From: Larus michahellis
Lineage: Eukaryota; Chordata; Aves; Charadriiformes; Laridae
Reading direction: 5' to 3'
Length of the DNA stretch: 64,000 bases
NCBI RefSeq assembly: GCF_964199755.1
Contig: NC_133896.1
Span: 103,446,301 to 103,510,300 of the forward strand
In this document: piece by piece, positions 11,301 through 24,675 of the stretch
Layout: every line of letters begins with the position of its first letter
Numbering within the stretch: the first letter of the stretch is position 1
Notes under the pieces: generated by a model
The model's input: only the letters and a program-made list of their open reading frames with translations
Databases searched by the model: none
Told to the model about the DNA's origin: nothing
Position numbers and translations under genes: made by a program

Positions 11301-14300
11301 TAGCGCTGGGTGGAGGATTCCGATGTCTGTCTGAGGTCATTATCTGGGCCTTCAATACTTCTTTTCATTCTCCACTAGATAACAAGCAAAGCCTTTCCAG
11401 TCTTGTCAAGATGCCCGGTTTTAAAAGTAAAACAACAGCTTTTTGTTTGGCTGGGGACCATTCTCCATCAAAGTTTCTTCTCTTCTGCTGTTGAGAGTAT
11501 GGTTAGTTTTTGCTTTGCTTTTATTTTTGTTGTTTCCCTCTTCTCCATGGTAGACGCTTGGGCATCAGGTGAAGAGCTGGGGCTCAAAGTTGATCTCCTG
11601 TCCCTCAGGTATTTGTGTTGTGTACGTTACAGAGCATACATACGTTTGGGTTTGTCCCTGAAAACATCCCAAGTGAAGCATCTTCACAGTGTCTGGCAAA
11701 AAGTCACTCGTTTGGAAACAAACTGAGCAGCCTTTGTGGTGAAAGCTGATGCAAAAGCTTTGGAAAACTCACACCTTCATCCTCTGCCAGGCAGTGAGAC
11801 AAACCTAGCCGTCGCTATCGCTCAGTTTAAGCATGATGAGTAGGGTGCAATGAATCGCCAGACATAACTTCACCCATGCTGGAGATTTCTCAGTAAAAAG
11901 AGATTTCTTCTGGTGAAAAGTTACACAATTTCCTTCATGGCTCAACTAACAGAGCTTAACTGTAGACACCGACAACATGAAGCAGTCCAGGTAACAAGCC
12001 GAGTGCCTGGATAAAAACAAAATTAAGGCTGTTACTCTGAATAAATTCCTGTGATTTACCTGTTGCATACGTGTCTCAACCTGAATGATTTGCACAGCAT
12101 CAGTTGTTTATTTCAAGGCTTGCAGGAGGATAATATTTCAGCCTGGCCACTTAAAAAGCTTTATAGTCAGTTCTCAGGACCTAGCAGCCTGCAGGGGAAA
12201 AACATTCCACGCAAAGAGTTTTCTGGAGGCTTGTGGTGGTCTGTGAGGAAGGGCTATTTCACAAATGGATATAAAGGCCAGCATGATATTTATTATTTTT
12301 TTTTAAGCATTGGTATGTTGATTTTTTTTTTTGGGGTAGCTTATGCATGTTTTGCCAAGTGGAAAGCTTTAGAAATGGTCAAATAGTACATTTGTGTTTA
12401 AAAAGCTCTAACAACAGGACAAAAAATTCTTGGAGCTTGTTGTTGAATAGATATGAGGCGACTTAAGAAAGCTGAGCAGGTTAGGTGAACCTGAAAGAAG
12501 AAAACTTGGAGTGATAGAAGAAGAAACTAGGTCAGATCAAAATATCTGTTGTGTAAAAAGTGCCAACATAGCAATGTTTTTTTCCTGTTCAGGAATTGAA
12601 ACATTCAGGTTTTCCTTCAAGCGGAAATTTTATGGAACTTAGATTAAGCGGCATTAAAGTTTGTGTTTCAAGATGTTTGTGTTTGAATACAGCCAACTGT
12701 ATTTCAAAGAGATGCTGAACCTCAGTGTAGCTCAAGTGTTACGCAAGTGATATAAAACAGATGGACAATACCTCTTTGTTACCAGCTAGAGATCACTTAA
12801 TACCCTGAATAGGAATTCCAGACACTCTGATTATTATTTTTTGAAATTTGAAAGTTGCTACAAATAATATAGATTCAGGTCTGTTAAGCCGCAAATAGCA
12901 ATTTGGCTGATGAGCTGTAATACGTAGGTGTCAGAAACCTAAATTTTAGTGTCCAAAGAAGCCTTGAAAGACTGTGAAATATGGGAGTCTTGTGCAGGAG
13001 ATTCCAATTCTTTGTGAAAGTTTACAGGAATAAGTGCTTGTGCACACTTTCCATTGGTTTGTTTATAGTAAAGATAGGAATTATTTCTGGAAAAGCCATT
13101 AGAGTAGTATCCTCTAGTGTTTATTCAGTGTGGCAAAGGCTGTGTTTCTAAGCTTTGGCTTAAAAAATATGGCAATTCTTATTTTATCTGTAGGACTTGA
13201 CTTATTTCTTCAGTAGATTTGCTTTGGCATTCCGCTGTTTTTCTTAATATTAAGAACCTAGGTAGTTGAGAGCAACATAGTAGCAGCTCGGTTTTAGGAG
13301 ACTTTTCAGCGTAATTTTTCCTAACGTGACAGCTAAATAGCAGCCTTTCAGATGATAAACTCGGGACATAACTCCCTCTTTCATGAGGCAGATGGATATA
13401 AGGCACACTGCTTACAGAGGAATGGGTCTCTGGCCGTCCTGTCCCAGATGGGGAGACTCATTTTAGAATCGCCTTGGTTTCCTCCCAAGTGTGGCTTTGT
13501 CATGAGTAGGAGATTATATTTGTCCTATTTTGAATTCCCCAAAATAGCAAAAATATGCGGTGGTATGTTTACAACAGCCTCATTCCTTTACCATTTTTAA
13601 CACTACACCAAAAAAAAACCCAGAAAACAAAAAACCACAGTGTAGAAGCATAGTAGCCAAACAGACCTAAACAGAGCTAATGAGGGGAAAAAGAAAAAAA
13701 AACCCAACACAACAAAACAAAAACACCCAAAAAACACCAAACTACAAAAACAACCATACACAAATGTCAACAGAGGGGTAATTCTGCTGTCAGGCTGCCC
13801 ATCATGCAGAAATATTTCACAACTCAAGTGAAGATGTTTTCTGGGTTTAATCAGACGCTGCTAGACAACTCCCGTTCCCTAGTAAGTCCCTTAATTTTCT
13901 GATCACAGAAAGGTGCCTGGCAGTGCCTTCCAGTCTGCATCATACGCAGAGAGAGCACGGGTGCTTTTTCCAAGCTTTCCGTGATTTAGTGCTACCCGTT
14001 TTCATTGCGAAGGGCAGGGGTGGCTGGTGCTTTGCTCATTTTCCCATCGTGTTTTGCCCCAGCGTTTTTTTTGCTGGGAAAAGCGTGCTCCTTGTCCTGC
14101 TTCCCATTTTGGAGAAAAACTGGGAGAAGGAGTGGCAGAGGAGGAAAGGGGGGAAGGCACGTAGATGAATTCAGGTCTCCTGGGGCATGGCTTGGGTTTT
14201 TGTCTGGAAGGATGAAATGAATCCCGTTTGCCACTGAAAGTATGAAGGTAGTGGGGTGGGAAACAGCTCAGGAGAGGTGTGGAAGTACGGGCTACTAAAG

Positions 14301-17300
14301 ACGAAATTCTTTCTTTGCAAACAGGGAGGCCTTCATTATGTGTGACTAACACAATTCCTGTGCCTCACATCTGTGCTTGTATTTCATTATGAAGTAATTT
14401 TCCAGTTCTTCATTCTCCTTTTCATTCTGACAATAGGGGTTTGTATATAAGCAGAAAATGAAATGGCTGGCAGCTGAAAGGGAGGAAAAATAGCACTCTT
14501 GTGATATATGAATAGTTGCCCCTCTGTTTCAATTTCTTGTTTACTTTCTTGGGAAGAATTATTTATGTGCTCAACTGTGAAATGTTTTTCCTTTGCAAAA
14601 TACTATGGCTCAATGCAGAGTGATTAGGTAAGGAGATGGAAACCTTTCTCTTACTCTTCTACGTGAAAAGTAAGGATGCCATACATTTTATTATTTTTTC
14701 AAAGCCACATAAAGGTAGTGTCATAAATTTGGTCTCAAACATCAGAATGATATTCTGAAATATCAAACTATTTATATATTCAATAATTAGCCTCATTTGT
14801 GTATTACCAACCAGGAATGTTGATTTGCTTTTCACAGTTTATAAATCCATTTAGAGTTTTATATATTTCTTATCTCACTGTCATATTTTGAATTCTGCAG
14901 TGTGTGTGGTTTCCAGAATTAAAAAAAAATAAAATGTTTGGTTTAGTAGTAGGTATGTAGTACGTTTGGGGTTTTTTAAAAAAAATCATGTAACCTTGTC
15001 TTCAGATCAGTTTTTTAAAAATCTGAAATGTTGTTTGAACAGGTATTGATGGCCTTAGTTTAATGAAAGTACAGAGTAATAACTTTTCCAATTCATTTGT
15101 TATCGTATTAGTAGGAAACGGAAAATGCCTTTTTGCTTTTTTTGCCTTTTTTTTTTTGTTAGTAAATCATTCTTATTGTATGCAAATAGATTAATATTAA
15201 TTCTGAAAATTTGTCATGCCACATTCCATGTCTTTTGCTAGGAAATGCCGCCTTAATTTTTTCCACTGTTTAAATACGCAGTAAGGCTTTGCACTCAGCT
15301 GCCAATTTCTACATTCAAAAAGGGACACTACATTGTCCAGTTACTTTTGAGGTACCTTATTAAATTTTCGGGAGATGCAAGCAATTGAATGTCAAGCCAT
15401 GCTTATGTTGAGGCAGTGGGGGGGTTCTGGGGTGCGCTGTGTAGCAGTAGTTGAGATGGCCGCAGTCAGCTTAAGGGCTGGCTGATGGTGCTGTGCAGCA
15501 CAAGCAGTGAGTGCCACCACATGCTTGCTGCTCCGGTGTTTACCTGAAGGCAGGAACGGCTTTGAAGATTATCTTTCCAAATTTCCGTCGTAGGCCCAGA
15601 ACCACAGAATGGCAGGGCTTGGAATGGACCTTCGGAGACCATCTAGTCCAACCCCCCTGACAAAGCAGGGTCACCTAGAGCAGGCTGGACAGGAACGCAT
15701 CCAGGCGGGTTTTGAATATCTCCAGAAAAAGAGACTCCACCACCTCTCTGGGCAGCCTGTGCCAGTGCTCTGTCACTCTCAAAGGAAAGGATTTTTTCCT
15801 TATGTTCAGATGGAATTTCCTGTGTTCCAGTTTGTGCCCGTTGCCCCTTGTCCTGTCGCTGGGCACCACTGAAAAGAGTCTGGCCCAGCCTCTTGACACC
15901 AGCCCTTTAGATATTGATAAGCATTGATGACATCCCCTCTCAGTCTTCTCTTCTCCGGGCTAAACAGACCCAGGTTCCTCAGCTTTTCCTCATAAGAGAG
16001 ATGCTCCAGTCCCCTGATCATCTTCGTAGCCCTCATGTGTGTTATGGTGGGATGTGCAAACTTCATCCTGACATGTGTGTGTGTGCATCTCCTCCAGGTT
16101 TCTGAGGAGGGCTGGCTGCTGTTTGCTGTTTAAAGCAATAGGAAAGGGAAGAGCAGAATGGCCAGTGAGGTGGGTGAAGGCACGCTGCCGCGTGTTCCCA
16201 GAGAGTGCTCCAAATGCCAGTAGGGCAAAGGCCAGGAGTCTTTTTTTAACCACATCTCTTTGGCCCATCGTCGCTAGGCACTGTAATCAGAGCTGTAGAG
16301 TGATTTAGAATAATTTTAGGGTGGGAAGACTATCTTTGGTGGGGGAGAGACAAAAAAAAAATAATCTAGCAGTTGCCTTTTATGGAGTACTGTGAGCTGG
16401 GCTGATTTTTAAATCTTGGTGATTGAAATCGCCAGGCAAGAAGCTTTGATTTAAATCTTCCAATGTAGTTTCGATTTCTCCTTCTCTGTTTTCATTAGTG
16501 TACTTAAAAATAAATGTTTGTTGTTGTGGTTGTACTATACAGGTTTCCCTTCAGCAATGGTAAACGTAAATTCACGTCTAAGTTGCTTTCTTGCGTACTA
16601 TAAATTACCTGGCTTTTAAAACACCTTTTTCAGTAATGTGTTTCCCTCTACACTGGTATGTCTTTTGGCAGGTACTGCCAAGCAGGATCGTTTGGCTTCC
16701 TCCCAAGGCCAAGCGGTTTGTAAGCCAGCTCCTGCCCTTCTCCTGGTAGTAAATGGCTTTGAATGGGGTGTTGGCGAGCTGGGTAGTTTATCCCCACCCA
16801 AGGAGAAAATGCTGTTGCATAGTATGATATTTTCATAACTCGTGTTTTCAGGCTTTCTCATAAATATGCTCCCAAAGGAATTTTTTTTGCTTAAGGAGAA
16901 AAGGGTAGAAATTTATTTCCCCTCCCCCCGCCCCCCCAGTTTTAAGATTATTCTTCCTTGGAGCATGACAAAATAATGAGAGGGGTGAACATCCCTCAGA
17001 GTATCCATTTTGAGAAGTTGGCGGCGGGATGTTGTCGGTGTGGGGCAAGCTGGATGGAGTCCGTGCTGCCTGCTGGGAGCGGTGCCGCCGCCTGTGGCTC
17101 CGCAGGCATCTCCTGCGGTGCTCCGGGCAAGCGGCGCTGGGCTCAGGTGTTCTGGGTTTAGGCACAGATCCTTCTGTGTAACAATACTTTGTGTGGCAGG
17201 CATGCGTCTGTGCTGTTAAAGGTAACGTATCTTCTTAAATTTAAGGTAAGGTATTACCTGTCGTGAGCAAAGGAAGCAAGGGGGAGCACAGGCTGAAGCC

Positions 17301-17522
17301 AGTTCCATTGTGGTTTAGGAAGACGCGCTACTCGTTGTACAGCAGGGAAGGTCCTATGGTTGTTCACTAAAGGGCAGTTTGAGACTGTTCCTCCCCACTT
17401 TCCCCACTGTTTGTTTCTCCCCCCAACACCCAACAGCAACCAGCCTGCTCAGCAAGATCTGAGGCAGCAACACAATGGCCACTATTCATCCATTTTCCTG
17501 TTTTTTTTTCTTTGTGTTCTAG
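8396..17522 (+). other. CD200: Long CD200 intron (9.1 kb) between membrane exon and 3'UTR exon
   Basis: Bounded by the donor GTGAGT at 8396 and the acceptor TTCTAG ending 17522. It holds an antisense CR1 fragment (15597-16045), an A-rich low-complexity stretch at about 13603-13745 and no convincing coding exon. AATAAA hexamers occur in it, for example near 9353 and 12040, so unspliced transcripts could end early. Open frames seen in it, such as 12051-12386, use non-ATG starts or lack domains and are treated as chance. Confidence 0.6.
15597..16045 (-). mobile_element. CR1 LINE 3' fragment, antisense in CD200 intron
   Basis: Read on the minus strand, this is the 3' end of a CR1 LINE. Its translation shows the typical CR1 C-terminal block, with a [20 protein letters not shown]-like segment and the later [19 protein letters not shown] segment. 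The element is 5' truncated, as most CR1 copies are, with its 3' end at the low coordinate. Divergence is moderate and it has frameshifts. Confidence 0.9.
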
Positions 17523-17722
17523 GATCCTAGAGGATTTCGATTCACCTACCAGATCACTACAGCCTAGCAGCCTGAAGTCAACATTACAAGCAGTGACTGG
17601 ACGGACTGGAAAGAAACAGCAATAAAAAGGAAATACATCACTCTACCCTTCATAGACACAGAGTTGATCACTGAAAAGACTAGCACAATGTTTGTTATCC
17701 GGTCTAGATGCCTATTCATAAA

Positions 17723-18010
17723 AAGTGGGACCAGAGGGACCTCTTAGTCCGCTCCTCTGCTGCTGGGCAAAATCTGCTTTGCTTGTGCCACTCTTGGTAC
17801 TGCTAGTGTGCAAAATGTATTTGCCTTCTTCCAGTTGAGTTTTGAAAATGTCCATGGATGGAGGCTCTGCAGGCTCTGTGGGGATGCTCTTCCAGTGCCT
17901 AATCGCTCTCGCGGTAAAGAGGGGTTTAATTTTTGCAAACATCTGTCTGCAATTTCACTTGCAGCAACTCTTCATTCATCGCCCTCTTCCTGACATCTGG
18001 TTTTCCTTCT
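17723..18010 (-). mobile_element. Old CR1 remnant within CD200 3'UTR exon
   Basis: The minus-strand translation gives RHWKSIPTEPAEPPSMDIFK, which parallels the CR1 C-terminal segment seen in the clearer copies of this window. It is followed at lower coordinates by the 3' end with no readable tail repeat. It is strongly diverged, so the insertion is old, and it seems to have been taken into the CD200 3'UTR. Confidence 0.7.
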
Positions 18011-19732
18011 CTTACCTGTCTGACCCAACTCCTTTTCCTTGGTGTACGTATGAATGTGCCAATGACCGTATAGCTTAACTCTCGACCTGCTGGACTCAAA
18101 CCACACCAAATCTGCCAAAATTCTTGGGGAAGACCAATAAGGCTCCAGGCAGGTTGCAGATTAGAGGCAGTAGCTGCCACACTTGGTAAAGAAGAGTTGT
18201 AAGTAGTTTATTTAATTTGGCTTTTCTTTCAAATCCCGAGGTGGTGGATTTTTTTTAATATATAAGTGAGGAGGAGATGAAAGTGAAGCCCAGTAGTTGG
18301 AAGTATTGCCATCCCCATCTTTCTTTTCCTTTCTGTTTTGCTGTCATTCTCTTTCTGTTTTTAATGGAAAAACTCTGTTAATATCCCAAAGTAGCCCTTG
18401 CTTAGCTGTCAAAATGCACGTCCTAAGTTTGTCAATAGTTCTCATGGTCATCTTATGCACTGTTCAGAATAGTCTCCCCGTCTTCATCCTTTTTTGTGGT
18501 GTCTTTTTAAACACAGGCAAATACCTCTGCTGGCCAAAAGCTATTATTCCCTACTTGGACCTTGTGTGGGATGTTACAGTCTGGAGCTAACTATCGTGTG
18601 TCACTGCTGCGAATGTAATGGTATCAGTGGGGAATTTTACAGAGGCAGAATTGACTGCTTTGTCATGGTTTTGGTAGCGGAGAAAGATACTGCACTGCTC
18701 TTGCAAGCTGGGACCTAACGCTGCTCCTGCCCCAGGCAGGACCGGAACCCCTCTCCCCACCACTGCCCCTGGTTGCTCCTTGCTGCCTGCCCAAGCCTGC
18801 AGATCTGGCCATTCCCAGGCTTAATCCTCCAGTTGCCCATGTGCCCTGCTTGCTGGGGCGTCTCCCGGGCACTGCCTTGCAGCTCTTCTCATTTGTGAGG
18901 GGTGGGAGCCTCGGCGTGCCCTCTGCCTCCCGGCACCTCGCCAGGGCTCCATGCCCGCTTCATTTGTTTGTGCATCTGCAACATTCCATCTTACTAAGTG
19001 CGTAGCGTTTTGGGGGGTTTTTTTATGTCATACGTTTACCAAGAGTACAAACTGTCAGTCTCAAAAAATCAGCCGAGAAGATCTAGCAGATGGCAGGACT
19101 TGTGATAAGTGTTCAGAACCAGTATTTTGTTGGGTTCCAGAGCAGCGGCCTCTCTAGAGTCTGGCAGAAGTTGTGTGTGTGTGCGCATATATATAGGTCT
19201 GTATGTATTACTGAGGACATGAGGGGTGACGTTTGCTGTTACTGTTGTAGGTGCAATATGAATTGTTTATTTATACTTCTAATTTAAAAAAAAAAAATAA
19301 ATCTGATCCATCCAAAACACCAACTGGTCCATTTGATTTTTTTCTTCTGCTTGTTTGGGATATCAGAAACACTTCATTGCAAATTGTGCTTTTTTTTATG
19401 GTTTTGATTTACACTTTGCTTCCTTTCTGTATACAGAAAGTGGGACTTCAGGGGGGTTTTAAGATAGTTTGGGGTTTGTTTTTTTCAAAAAGAAATTTAA
19501 GCAAAACATCTTTTGAGAAAAATTTACAGAAGTATTTTTGACCACAGCAGTGCTGTGGTTTACTTCAGATTTGAAAATAATTTCCATCAACCAAAAAAAT
19601 AGTATTTTATATATTTAGTGATATTTTGTGTGTGCCATGTTCATTGCTTAATGATTCTTTATCTGAAGTTACATGCTCTACTGATGTACAACTGTCCTTA
19701 TTTCTGTATTTGCCTTTTTTGTAAAGAAGCCA

Positions 19733-19738
19733 AATAAA
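19733..19738 (+). terminator. CD200: Polyadenylation signal AATAAA of CD200
   Basis: A canonical AATAAA at the end of an AT-rich 3'UTR-like stretch, followed by T- and G-containing sequence. It is the first canonical hexamer that lies well downstream of the 3'UTR acceptor in suitable context; an earlier AATAAA-like site near 17622 is only 100 bases into the exon. Confidence 0.6.
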
Positions 19739-19759
19739 GTAACTTTGAACCTAAGGCCA

Positions 19760-22700
19760 CGATTCCTTTAATTTGTAGCACACTGTTTGCGAGCTTTTAT
19801 AAATCAATGAGGGAAGCCTCATACATGAGCTCTAAGTGCATGAATAATTCCTTTGGGAAAGGCAGTAGTGACCTGGTGTATTCTTTAAGATGAGAACTTT
19901 TGAGAGGAATAGTGAAACCACAATAATTTTTCTTTGTCGTGGCACGAGCTTGCACTTTTATTTAAAGGATGTGATAGTGAGAAACTTGGATCTAGTTAAA
20001 AGGACGTGGCAATGCTGTCATCTCCCTAAAGGAGCCGAACGTCACGGGATTATGTCCTAAATCTTGCAATACCAGTGAAAGGCAGCAGTTTATTGCTTGT
20101 GTGATCTGTTGGAATGAAATGGGCAGTGATTTCCAGATGTTTTGAGATTGCAACATAAACTCCCACTCTTGTTTTTTCAGGGAAACAGATGATTGCTACT
20201 GATGGTTTCTGAAGAACTTCCTACTAGATGCTGGCTGGAAGTGCAAGTCTCATTGCTGACATGCCTCCCCCTGAGTGATGGTGGTTAGTAGTTTCTTCTC
20301 CTGGGAATTTGGCACTCTAAGATCAGCCAGGTCACCTCTCCATGCCCAAAGGGAAAGTAGCAAGCCAGCAGCACCGCTGCCCTGAGCATGGTGCAGGGCA
20401 AGCTGTGGTTTTCCCAGGGCAGAAGACCAGTTTTTTCCATGCAGAAGAGCAGAAGGGCTTCTTGCCATGGCCTGGGAGCTCCTGGCAGAGCTGGGTCATG
20501 TGTTGCTTGGCCAACCAGTCATGCGGTGAGTTGTGCTGGCAGAGCAGGGCAGGAACGAAACAACGAGGGCTGGAGCTGAGGTTGAATGGCCTTAGAGAAA
20601 GTAAGATTGGTCACTCTTAACTTCACGAAAGATAAACAAATGCAGAGTAGCAGGTTTCCTCAGGGAAGCCTCAAGGCTTTCTGTAAAAAGCTGCTTTTTT
20701 GGCTGACCGCCTGCTCCTCAGAACCTGTCAAGATGTTTTCTTTTGTTTTCGAGTCACAGTGAATTGTTTAGTTCCCACAGCTGTGTCCTCTGTTTGTGTG
20801 CTTTTTGTCCCTGGAATGCTGAAGGATGCCATTATTCTTAGTTTTGAGTTGTGCTGACATACAGGGCAGGAAGGTGAAGTGTCTACTAGAGATAACACTT
20901 TCCATGCATGGCTGCAGTGATGGGAATAAGGGGTCTTCAAAACCCCAGCAGGCAAGGCTGGGTTTCTAGGAAAGAGGGAATTTGCAAAAAATGTGTTGCT
21001 TCTGATGGCAGTATGAGGATGACTTTTCTTTTTGCCTTGGGTGTTTTCCCATTGCCTGGCCACGCTGACCACGCAGCCCGGGTTTGGGGCAGCTGCTCCA
21101 GCTGCCTCTGAAGAAGTGAGAAATGCACGCTTGAGTTTTTTTTTTTCCTGTATCCTTACCTCAGCTTTCACTGATCCATGAATTTTGCTTCTGCACAACA
21201 CAGTTGCAGTTTCCAAGTCTGAAAAGTAGACTTTCTGGATGCTTCCAGGTGACTCCTACCCTGTCCTGTCATCCCATGTGCCTGCCTGCTTCTCTCCTGT
21301 GCTGCCCAGCTGCCGCCCTGCCAAACAAAATGCTGTTTGCTTTGAAAGCTTGGTGGTAGCTGTTCTTCTCCAAGTCTGCTGCATAACAACTGTCAAGGAA
21401 GGAAGGGCAGGATAATTTTTGAAGCTGAGAGGATGTATTGGGGGTTTTTTGTCTGGATTTTTTTTTTCCCGTAAGTTAGCATCAGAATCCACACTGGAGA
21501 AGAATTTGCATGTTGATGACCAGTACTTATCACCCAGAAAGGCTTAAAGAGCTTTCAACTTTAAGTTGAAAGAAGAACTTTCTTAAGAACACTTAAATGT
21601 GTTCTCCTGAGACTATGTGCAGTGAGCAACATACACTTTCTGTATATAGGGATCACCTGCTGCCTCCTCGCCGGGACCTAGTGCCATTTTTCATTTTGAA
21701 GAGGGTGTTTCTATTTCCACGGCCCTAACCTCGTGACATCCAGCTGGAAACCTCCACAGCCTTCTGCAGGTCTGTTTCTGTACAGTCGGCTGCCTAATAG
21801 TGTGCTGATCACCTTGCGTGCCAGAAGAAACTCACTTTGTGGTGTTTCCCGCAGGTCCCAAAGCTCACCAGTGCTGGTGCTGGGGTGGCAAGTGTGCTGT
21901 CTGACATTCGGCTACTTTCATGCCTTATCTTAAAAAAAAATAAAAAAAAAAAAAAAAATCTGCCTGGACAGAGTCTGAGGCAGGCTGTCTGCCCTGTCTT
22001 AGTAGGAAAATTAGTGGGTAGCAGTTCTTTTTAGTCAACCCCCCCTGAGTCCTGCAGCCCTCGTGCTGAAGCCAGAGAGGCAATCTGCACCTTCCGTGCG
22101 CTGAAAGCATTGGTATCTCCCCCAGGGAACGAGGGTCCTTCTGCCGTGGGATACGTAGGCATGGCTCGAAGGAGACGGGAATGACAGGAGCTCGGTGCTT
22201 TGAGTTGCTCTGCCTGCAAGAGGGAAGTGTGGCCGCCTGGACGGCCAGAACTGTGCAGTAAAGAATAGGATTGCAGCCCTGGCCTTGCTAACCTGGGCTT
22301 CCTTAAGGAAACGGAGGAGATGGATTTCCTTACTAGTTGCAGCCTAGGCAACCAGTTCTGGAAAACAATGTAGCTGAGTGTAGTAAACTGACAAAAGGAA
22401 GTGGGGTGTTTCCCCCACTGCTTACTTGAAACGGAGTTTAAGCAGTTCGCTCCTTGGCAGATGAAGCATGTATCAGACAGATCACCTGCTCTGGCAGCAG
22501 TAGGTTAACAATTAGTTAATGTATTTCGGTAGAGAAACACACTGTGAGCGACTGACTGACTCATATTTGAGTTCACCCAATCTTAAAGTGTTTATGATTT
22601 CAGCTCCTTTCTTCTTGATTATGTCCTTCCCTGTTCAGGCTTCCCTGACCCCTTGTTCCTCTCAGTCCTGGACAAGTCCCTTCCTTATCGCTCTTTTGTT

Positions 22701-24675
22701 CTTTGCAACGGATTTTGCCCGAAGAGTGATATATTCTTGTTTATCTGGACGCACTCTCCAAGACTGCCCCCTTCCCTCTCTGATACCCGTGAGTTCACAG
22801 CAGTCTCTCCATCACGCGAAGGTGTTGTCATCTCCCTGGGTCACAGCAACTACGCAATGAAAGAAGCTGCAGCGAAAGCTCATCCTTGTTTCCAAACCAG
22901 AAGGCAACCCCTCTAGGAAAGGCAAATAACCTGGACACCAGTAGACAGACCTGGGAAAAACAGAGGTGACTCTCTGTTTGCGGGTGCTCCACAGAGCCCA
23001 GATCCTTGCCGGTGCGCTGGGCACGTGCTGCCTGGAGCTCGTGTGGAGCCTGCTGATGTGTCTTCTCCCTTGCTGAGCTGCATGAGTGTCCCATCAAGAT
23101 GCATGGAAAAAAATGTGACAGCGTGACTGTGGGCCTGATTGAGTAACACGATCTGTCTTTCACCGTGGAGAAAAAGGGAAGCGTACTTTCATCACTGCTG
23201 CACTAGTGTTAAGTTTAATTTATATTAGGCAGCTGGGGATTTCAGCTAGCTGATTTTTATGTAGGGGTGACAAATATTGGCACTGTCCTGCCCTCTTTAT
23301 CACGGCACAATCTAGGATAAGAAATCAAAAGGTAACTATGAAATCCACTTGGTAAGGCTTGTTTCCTTGCTGGACACACCGGCCTGGGAGCGAGCACTCT
23401 GGTGATGAGAGCAGCACTAGGAAATGCACAAGGCTTTGATGGAAACCCTGGGGAATATTTTCTTGGGCGGCATGGAAGGCAAAATGATGGGAATGAGAGA
23501 TGGGAAGTGTCGGGGTGAGAGAAACCTGGCTTGTTTCCCTGCCAGTCCTGAGCGTCCTGGGAGGAGCTTGCCTGAGAGTGGTTGCACCGGGAGAGATGAG
23601 AGAGGGATGGTGTGTCCTGGTCTGCCTCCAAATCACGTGCCTGGAGTCAAGTAGCTGCTTATGCACGCTCAGCTGTGCTTTCCTCCTGTCCTGACTGCCA
23701 TGGGAGCAAACCTGCACATGTGTTGGGCAGTAACCCGAAGGACTGCCTGGTGGCCACTGTGCTGCTGCAGCAGGTGCTCTGCCCTTCCACCTCCAGGCAA
23801 GCCCAGTGCCCTCCCCCGTGTTCCTAATTCTGCCTTAAAACACTGTATTTCTCTACAGATTGAGAGATGTGGGAAGAGATATATGACAGGTTTTCCAGTC
23901 TACGTGGAAGAACGGGATTGGGATTCAGAGTTAAATGGAGGTAAATTCATACTGCTTGATCTGGAGTGGTGATAGGATCTCAGACAAACTATTCAGGCAT
24001 ATTTTTGCACTAAGCTGTGTAGTGTTTACTGGGATCTGAGACTGATACTTTAATTTTAGGATTTTTAGGGAGTTTGTTGCAATGTTGTTGTTGATAGGGT
24101 AGGAGTGCTGTTAACCAGGGTTCTTCTGTAGTGAACATCTCTCTCCCCCGCCCTCGTCACTCCCACCTCAGTGAAGCCCTTCCTAATTTGCAGCTGAGAA
24201 TCCTACCTTCTAAACTTATTTGTGCACCAAAGGGGCTAAATCTCATTGCAACTTGCAGTAGTAACCATGAACTCAGATCATTTTCCCTTCTGCTTCACTG
24301 GAAAGAGAAGTTGTCACTCTGCCTATGTTGACCAGCCACGTTTTGGTTTGGCTGTCTGGCAGAACTGCAACATTTGAGAAGATGCAGACCAGCCCCTTAA
24401 GAAAGTAGAAAATTGGAATTGGGGAAATTTGGATTCTTGAGAAGGCTGGCCGCCTCCTCAGCAAAAGCTGTGTTTTCACTGGAAGAGCAGAAATCCCAGG
24501 GTCAGGGAGGAGTAACAGCACAAGTTCACCGGGCTGCATGTAGGAGGTGGTTGGCAGTCTACCAAGAGTGAGAAGCACTGAGGGGGAGCCCCTCCAGTCT
24601 GGCCCGTCCCCTCCAAACTGATAAGGAAGGGGAAGCAATGTGAAACCCTCTGACGGACCTACAGTATCAGGCTGC
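19760..24675. other. Intergenic, no gene recognised
   Basis: Non-coding DNA downstream of CD200. It contains an A-rich run at 21932-21958. Several open frames on both strands have no recognisable domains and show the pattern of chance frames in GC-richer DNA. One exon-like segment, 23862-23940, is discussed as a finding. Confidence 0.5.

Larger units (their letters stand above)
17523..19758 (+). other. CD200: Probable CD200 terminal exon, 3'UTR only
   Basis: A strong pyrimidine tract and acceptor TTCTAG end at 17522, and a canonical AATAAA lies at 19733-19738, giving a last exon of about 2.2 kb after the membrane exon. It contains no continuation of the CD200 reading frame because the stop is in the preceding exon. 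An antisense old CR1 remnant (17723-18010) and a GC-rich stretch (about 18720-18960) lie inside. The end is estimated about 20 bases after the hexamer. RNA evidence would be needed to fix this exon; the coding model does not depend on it. Confidence 0.6.

Noticed and set aside
12051-12386. Plus-strand frame of 111 codons in the CD200 intron with a hydrophobic segment
   Set aside because: Begins with a non-ATG codon, crosses T-rich low-complexity sequence and has no splice or domain support.
20728-21216. 162-codon minus-strand frame in the intergenic region
   Set aside because: Non-ATG start, composition of a chance frame, no recognised domain or splice context.
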